Assembly (NCBI GenBank): GCA_030142905.1
Contig: JASJOG010000478.1
Location: forward strand, 1 to 64,000
DNA from: Heliopora coerulea
Lineage: Eukaryota > Cnidaria > Anthozoa > Scleralcyonacea > Helioporidae
Length of the DNA: 64,000 nt
Direction of reading: 5' to 3'
Part shown: positions 57,546-64,000 of the stretch, one piece after another
How positions within the stretch are numbered: position 1 is the first letter of the stretch
Layout: each line of letters starts with the position of its first letter
Position numbers and translations under genes: made by a program
The notes under the pieces: model-generated
Seen by the model: only the letters and a program-made list of their open reading frames with translations
The model's database searches: none
Told to the model about the DNA's origin: nothing

Positions 57546-58742
57546 ACAGAATATTTTTATGATAAACAATGAAGATATTCGTGAAAGTATTCTTAACATG
57601 TTACCATGTATGAGGATGATTCTAAAACAGATATCGTGGTTAAATGATATTAATTAACCGACGAAATTATTCTAAGTGAAAGATAATTTGTTATATTGAC
57701 TATGATGCTGAACATTTTATCTATTTTATTTACACAGGTATTCCGACAACAACATTGACTGCTGTAATGCCTATAGGATGACCTCAGGAAGTCTAGTTAA
57801 CTGTAATTATCAAAGTGGTCCCTTTAAAGATTGTGGTAAGGTGATAGGTTACATTTAAAGTACCATAAAAAATTAATCTATGTATTAATGAATGTAGTCA
57901 TCTAGATTTAACATCGATTGGTAAATTGACAATGTGCCACAAAAAGATGTACGGATTCAATGATTTATTTTGTTTGATCTACCTGGACTAAAATACTCAT
58001 AAATTTATAATTCAAAAATAAAAATATTTAGGAAAAATATATTGCGATGTTGACAATGGTAGTGAAGATCATGCCACAGTGACGATGACAATCTGACGAC
58101 CAGCCTTTACGTCAAATTTTTCCCAGTTCCTTTGGTATTATTTACGTGAACTGTTAGTTCACGTAGGTGTTTAAAAACTATTCAATTGCTTAAAACGGCC
58201 TTGGAAAAAATTGGATGTTAATTAATAAACTAGGACCGAATTCAGGACTGTAAATACAACTTGATCTTTCTTGAAGTCACCTTAAATCGTCACCGAAGCT
58301 AAATCTTGCATGGTGACTTAAACTCATACCCGAGAGAAGCTGAAATGACAGTTCTTCAAATGACTGTTGTCGAGAGCTGGCCAAACTTACCACTGTTAAA
58401 CAATTGCATAAGCGCATCAGCACGAAGTCAAAGTGCTACGAGGCCTTATGTATCAATTTCATTGTCTTGCAGCACATCTTGTTGGAGAGGATGTTGCGTG
58501 GGTATCTAACAGATTGTGGTTCAGAACCTTGTTACTAAATTCTTCCCTTGCTCAACCGACGATGCAAAGTTACTAAGTAATTCTTCTTACCCGCTAATTT
58601 CCTGTGATCTTTTAATTTAGAGGGTGATGATATGGGTCAATAGAACGTTCTAGCAAATCGATAGCCTGTATTTCATGTGCAACGATCATTTATTTCATTT
58701 CTTTCATGGGAAACGGGTCCAAAGATTATACTTCTGCCGTAT
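57546..58742. other. Non-coding interval
   Basis: No gene or element ends are recognised. One lone CCTATAGG lies at about 57770, without terminal repeats around it. Confidence 0.4.
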
Positions 58743-59232
58743 TCACTGAAAATTACTTAGTTCAAGATATTCGATATTTCCAGGGATGGATGCATCGTGA
58801 AGGCTTACTTGCCAAAAGCCACTACTGGTATCAAGGGTGAGGAATACTTTTGTATGACTGATTTTAGTGGCTATTTTTTCAGTGGTAGATATTGGATATC
58901 GAGACCTTTTTATTACTCTATTTAAGCCCTTAAGATCAGTTAAAATTCTTTGTTTGGTTTCATCACTGTGATACATTTTATACACAGTATGTGCATGGGA
59001 CTTCTTTCTAGTGTCAAGATTTCTTCTTCTAGCATATGCTCAAATACGTTTCTGAGTGGCTCCCTCTGTGTAACTGGGGCAGAAGTTGTAAAGGTGGATG
59101 AATTTCGTAAATGGAATTCTTTCTTGGCTTAGAAAAGGCCTCTGACGTCTCTAAAACTATGGCCATGTTTAGATTATCGCCTTCGTCCCGAGTGAACGTT
59201 TTATTTACATGGACAGCTTCTTCGCCTAACAC
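58743..59232 (-). pseudogene. Ty3/gypsy reverse transcriptase remnant
   Basis: 58985-58743 encodes the front of a gypsy RT: LKGLNRVIKRSRYPISTTEK and KVFLTLDTSSGFWQVSLHD, the pattern before the catalytic box. The rest of the RT is missing. Upstream to 59232 the minus strand gives decayed coding such as EGDNLNMAIVLETSEAF. It belongs to a different gypsy lineage from the 11.9-14.5 kb element, judging by the residues. Confidence 0.65.
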
Positions 59233-62200
59233 GGTTAACAGTGTTGCTACTCACGTGAATTGACCTTTCCATTCCACTCTAGTAAATGTTTAGTAATTGT
59301 TCCGTTTCAGTTTAAACTTATTCCAACTCTGTGACATGCTATCATCTATCATCTAATATTTCAAAGGTTATGGAGGTGGTAGAGGTAGTTGTACGTTGCT
59401 ATGTTCGAAGCGAAATTTGATAACAAATCTCATAGCATGGTCTATATACTTTTTTACTTTAAACCACCATCAAGGCACAGATGTCACAGTATCGAAACCC
59501 AATCGAGCTATATCATCACATTCTCCTTTTTTTCATTTTTTAAACCCTTTTTAATGAGTATATGGCCATGAAACCTTAATGATTCTAGTCCAAAAACGTA
59601 CTTGGGCGGGCTTACTGTCAAGTCTCCTTCATGTAAACAGTAATATAGAGCATGTAAGCGTCAATCGTGTTCTTTGCCAATACAACCCCATATGATGATT
59701 TTTTAGCGATTATTCGAACCTTCGAGACCGTAAAATGCGTTTTCTGCTGCATTTTGAAAAACTATTCTTGACATGTTTATTACATATGGAAGTTGTTTAC
59801 ATTGGAACAAGCTACATTAAGTTTCGAACGAGTTGATTTATCTTGCTTCTTTGGTTAAAGGAATTTAGTGATATTGTTCTTAGATACAGATTTTACAAAA
59901 CTCCTGTGTATTTGTGAGGTTATCAAGTCATTTCTTCAAGGTTGGGATTTGGTGTCGCTGTCTTTTTACGGCGATCTTAATTTTACGATGGTCACAACAA
60001 ACTCGAACGTTAGACCGGTTGTGAAGTCTTAGAGCTACTACCAAAGTACTGACCTTGTTTGTTAATTGATCTTAAACACATTCTATAGTGTCTTTCACAA
60101 TGTAAATTTCAGGTTCTATTACAGTTTTTGCAATGTCTCTCACAATGTAAGTCAACTAATTTGTCGAAAATTTTTGGTTGATGAAATGGAGTGCGTCGGT
60201 ACGTTTGCAAGATAGGTGTCAGGTCGTCTCTTCAATATTGTTGTCAGTAATGTTCTGTTCACTTTTATGTTCTTGGAAATCTCGGACGAGTCAGTTAGTA
60301 TTAATCGATTACGGTATTAAGTTAAGCGAAAGAATTCCCAGTACGACTGCCGTCGTGGGAAATATGAAGTCTCTATTGCCAGGCCCCATTTAGATAATGC
60401 TACTGTCGTGTACAATTGTTTATTTTGATGTATACGATTGAGTCGTAAGAGTCTTCAGGACAAATTGCTACATTTGCGAGCAAACAGCAAGCAGGAATTA
60501 TGCTTTTATAACATAGTCGCAATCGCCAAAGTGTAGAATGGTATACGATAAACATATCGCAGGGATAGGCTTTCATGCATTTCTCTCTAATTTCTAGTTC
60601 AAACGTCGAAGTTTTCATGTGCCGAGTCAAATGCGAATCAGTTTAGACAAAGGGTCTTGCTCATTGACTTCAGGTTCGGCACATGAAAAGTTCAATGTTT
60701 GAACTCTACCCAAGATAAATTGTTATCGATGAACCGATGAATTGTTATTGATAAATTGTAATCAGTTAAAGAAAGAGTGGAGTATATTCGCTGTCAATTT
60801 GCGCCGAGGATCTCGTGATCTAGGTCATTCGTGTTTGAAGATGAAATTTGTTGTTGACCAGTCTTGAGATTATGGCTCCTTAAATTCCGAATAGTGAGCG
60901 ATTGAGACCTGACTTACTTGCATACCTATTCAAAATGACCGTTCTTTCTACGATCACTACAAATTTTATCAAATGTTGTGTCGCAGGAAATATGTCTTGC
61001 TAAAAGGAACTTGTCCCCCTTCTCAGAACACACTTATATTCAAGTCATAGACGTTTATATAGCTGGATAAAAGTCGTTTTTATATTTGCTGAAAGATGGG
61101 TGGATCTCAGCGAAGACTCGTGGGTTAACCAAAAATAGCTTATACAGCGCATGACTAATCGCCAGACAATTTACACGTTACGGCAACAGTCACTAAAATT
61201 TATTTTTGTTGCGAATTACTTAAATTTTGCTACTGATCACATGTCAAACGTCGTTTGTTGGTCACAAGACATCACGTGTAAAAAAGCTGCTTCTCGATTC
61301 ACACAAAGTTATATATGGAAACTAATTGATATTTTCAGATGGAGAAAATTCGTGTAACTGAAAAGAAGACTAATAAATCACATAATGATCTTTAATTCGA
61401 TACATCAGTATTTTTTAAATAAATAAAAAATTTCCCATTCCATCCATTTAATCTTAGCTTCAGAAGTAAGCTCCAGGAGCAAGCTTCAGAAGCTTAATAT
61501 CGCAAATGATTCTCTTTGTCTGAATGTACTGCACACGTAGAAAGGGGTCAAATTTCCAAAGAAGGGGACATATGTGCTAGGAAATGTGTCCCTAGGAAAT
61601 ATGTCCCGGGAAGAACAAACTTTTTTGAGGAAATACTTACTGAGACATCGGGCGCAATTGATGCCCACCTTTCTGAGGATAAGGTCCACTAAAGAACCGA
61701 CACTGTTGAGATGAGGCAAATTGGGGATGATTACCATTATACCCTGAATTACATTCATATACTCTTGTATTTGTTTATTTGCCTGTCAGACGGCTTTTAT
61801 GCTGTCGATTGGAAAATTCAAGACGTCTGCTATTCTTGGGAAGTTTATTGAGGGAAATACTATCGTGTAATGTCTTCGTCGTACAAGGCTTGACGCACAA
61901 TGTCACATTGGATCTTAATTTCGGAGGTAGAATTCAGCTGAACTCGCATGTTTGAGCTAAAAGGCATAGTATATCTGTTGTGAAACTGATTAATAGTTTT
62001 ATCTTGGCGTTGCTACTCTTGACGGAAAACATAAACTTCTTAAAACGTATTCTTTTTCGGTGCAAGGATGTTAGTTTATTTTCTTAAAGCAATCTAATTA
62101 GGAATATCAAAGTCCAACATAATATCTTTGTAAAAACGATTAAGAGAGAGAATAAATAATATTTATATCCTCACCCACCGTGGAAAGCGCGGTGCGAGGG

Positions 62201-62275
62201 TACTAATCTCGACGTGCGTGGAGTCCTTTGACACACGTTGCGACCAGGGAGAAAAATTTTCGCAGTGTCTACGTT
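59233..62275. other. Long interval without recognised genes
   Basis: Some decayed gypsy coding may continue to about 60.4 kb on the minus strand, but stops are too dense to name it. A repeated GGAAATRTGTCCC motif lies at 61577-61607. Confidence 0.4.
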
Positions 62276-62280
62276 GGTTT

Positions 62281-62319
62281 CTATCTATCTGCTCATCTAT
62301 CTACCTATCTATCTATCTT

Positions 62320-62398
<79 letters not shown>

Positions 62399-62430
62399 GT
62401 CGTCTGTCTATTTATCTATTTATCTATCGA
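62281..62430 (+). repeat. TCTA microsatellite
   Basis: About 150 bp of TCTA units with a pure core near 62321-62397 and imperfect edges. The long Ser-Ile-Tyr-Leu frames across it are translations of the repeat. Confidence 0.97.
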
Positions 62431-62440
62431 TATATATATA

Positions 62441-63064
62441 TATTCGAGAAGTGGGATAAAACACTCAGCGTCCCGAAGACTTGTCCTGGGCTGACAGTCT
62501 TCGGATCCTTTCACCGCTTTCCACACAACGATTTCATTTACCTTTTCAGGATAGTTTTCCCTATGAAATGTCGCCCCACTGAAGACATCGAGATCTATTT
62601 CTGGTTTGTAAACAAGAATGCAAGGTCAAGGACAACAATCACTTCCTAAAAGTGGAGGGGGGGACGGAGCCGGCCAAGTGATGTGGAAGCATTCCCTCTG
62701 AAAGTTGTTTTTCTTTTTAAATATAATATTTTTGAAATGCCTTTTCCGGCATTCTGAGATTGTTTCTTTGGAACAACACTCATACCTTATTTTTCAATCG
62801 AAACGAAGACATGCATTTCCTCCCAACAGCAATAAAGACATTATAGCATGACTAAACAAAGTATATCTGATTGTTTACAAAATGGCGTCCAAAGAAGAAC
62901 GATCGGACTGTAAAATAATTTGGCAAATTTTCGTAATTTGTCATGTATTCGAACCTACTATATCTAGGTTTGAATTGTGGCTGAAAAAGGTTATATCGGA
63001 AAATGGTAAAGGTAAACATGGAACCATAAGCACCGAGGGAACAGAAATTAGGCTTCAGTTGTCA
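62441..63064. other. Non-coding interval
   Basis: No gene is recognised. The 61-codon frame at 62882-63067 has no known relatives in my view. Confidence 0.4.
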
Positions 63065-63160
63065 TGAACTTTGCAAAAAGTGGGGGATAATTATATATGT
63101 ATCCCCCTCTGTCCAAAAAGTGGGGGGATATGTCCTCCCATCCCCCCCCAAGATTTACGT
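63065..63160 (-). repeat. End fragment related to the TA-flanked insertion
   Basis: Minus strand: AGGACGTAAATCTTGGGGGG, then GGAGGACATATCCCCCCACT and a second CCCCCACTTTTTG block. It matches both ends of the 25682-27960 insertion (AGGACGTAAATC and the GGGGGGATAGAGGAG block). No opposite end was found nearby. Confidence 0.6.
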
Positions 63161-63537
63161 CCTTGTGCAAGGCAAACAGCCACCAGGAAACGCACTGAAA
63201 AGTTATTTTTCTTTGGAGATCATACTATTCTTCGGCGAAAATGTTGTCCGCTTCAGTCTTTGTCACCTCTAGGGTAGATTGTGGATAATTACCTGCTTAC
63301 CATGTTCGTACAGTAATGGTTTAATCAGGATTTTAAAAAAGCCGTTTTCTTTCTGTAAATTCACCATTGAACATTTTTTGTTTTGAAGTACCGCTGAACC
63401 AGTAGTCTGTAAAGTGCCGATTCTGTCACATTTTGAGATTTGATTAAATTTTCCTCATTTTCAAAATCGACAAAAATCACCGCATTTTCAAAATCGACAA
63501 AATTTCGCCAAATTCCAAAATAGATGTGACGTCACGC

Positions 63538-63700
63538 ATTCTGAAATTAGGTCAAATTATTCATATTCTGAAATTAGGTCAAATTATTCACATTCTCAAA
63601 TTCGTTCAAATTATTCACATTCTCAAATTAGTTCAAATTATTCGCATTCTCAAATTCAACCAAATTATTCACATTCTCAAATTTGGTTAAAATCGAGACA
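63538..63700 (+). repeat. 27-bp minisatellite
   Basis: About six units of 27 bp, consensus ATTCTCAAATTNGTTCAAAT plus TATTCAC. The unit is nine codons, giving the periodic peptide ILKxxQIIH on the plus strand. Related half-units (TTTTCAAAATCGACAAA) occur just upstream at 63457-63515. Confidence 0.85.
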
Positions 63701-64000
63701 CCGACCCGGTTTTCAAATTCGATCAAAACTTTAGCATCGACCAGAGGTCTCAGAGACAGAGTCTCAGCAAAGCTGTTTCAAAGTGTCGTGGGGTTTCCCT
63801 TTTTATTGACGGCGTCACTTTCGGTTTCGCTTACTTAACGTCCGTCGCTTTCATGAATTTAATTACGTTACCGGGAATTTAAGCACATTTTAAAAATGGG
63901 TCAAAATTTTTCAAAGTGTCTTGGGGGAATAACCTTAACACAGCAGGCTGATAAATTCCAAACATTCCATACATGCTCAATCTCCCTAACAACTAGCCTC
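63701..64000. other. Non-coding end of window
   Basis: No gene or repeat is recognised in the last 300 bp. Confidence 0.4.

Noticed and set aside
57766..57780. A CCTATAGG site outside the 7-kb transposon
   Set aside because: It is single, without terminal repeats or neighbours of the family, and one chance occurrence per 64 kb is expected.
62218..62649. Open frames of 73-143 codons rich in Ser-Ile-Tyr-Leu
   Set aside because: They are translations of the TCTA microsatellite in all three frames.

Overview
The window is AT-rich eukaryotic DNA made almost entirely of transposable elements in different states of decay. I found no host gene, rRNA or convincing tRNA gene. GT-AG introns and the element mix (Ty1/copia, Ty3/gypsy, hAT with TTF/DUF4371-type transposase, mariner, N-terminal GIY-YIG Penelope-like element, TNP2-type transposon, tRNA-derived SINEs) point to an invertebrate animal. 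A cnidarian fits best from general familiarity, but the sequence alone does not prove it.

Layout. 0.6-11.8 kb: two copies of a ~2.1 kb repeat face each other (606-2776 and 9807-11840). Between them lie hAT copy A (2779-6520) and a 5' copia element (copia-A, from 6527), whose gag is split by a 436-bp hAT MITE with a perfect 8-bp target duplication. 11.8-14.5 kb: a decayed gypsy pol on the minus strand. 17252-24260: a 7009-bp DNA transposon with short terminal inverted repeats, terminal clusters of the palindrome CCTATAGG, and two divergent spliced genes: an unbroken 866-codon TNP2-type transposase (minus) and a BEN-domain protein (plus, one stop codon). The empty version of its insertion site survives in a related repeat at 42141. 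24.3-31.1 kb: repeat flank plus hAT copy B, split by a 2.3-kb TA-flanked insertion that holds a SINE-like repeat and a 5'-truncated LINE. 33.1-34.4 kb: a dead mariner. 35.2-37.1 kb: an N-terminal GIY-YIG Penelope-like element. 37.9-38.7 kb: a second Penelope-like 3' end inside inverted arms. 41.9-51.1 kb: the same repeat flank plus hAT copy C, split by a nearly complete but permuted copia element (copia-B). 51.8-64 kb: a second SINE-like copy, a TTAA-flanked foldback element, tRNA-like SINE pieces, a gypsy remnant, and micro- and minisatellites.

The most interesting unit is the 17.3-24.3 kb transposon. I infer a two-protein system: the TNP2-type protein is the catalytic transposase, and the BEN protein is a DNA-binding partner for the terminal CCTATAGG clusters, as TnpA serves plant CACTA elements. 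The palindrome TCCTATAGGAA matches the published BEN-solo site at 10 of 11 positions, as I recall that consensus. The transposase frame is open, but an Asn stands where relatives usually have an acidic residue, and the BEN gene carries a stop codon and a foldback insertion at a splice acceptor. This copy is therefore probably recently inactivated.
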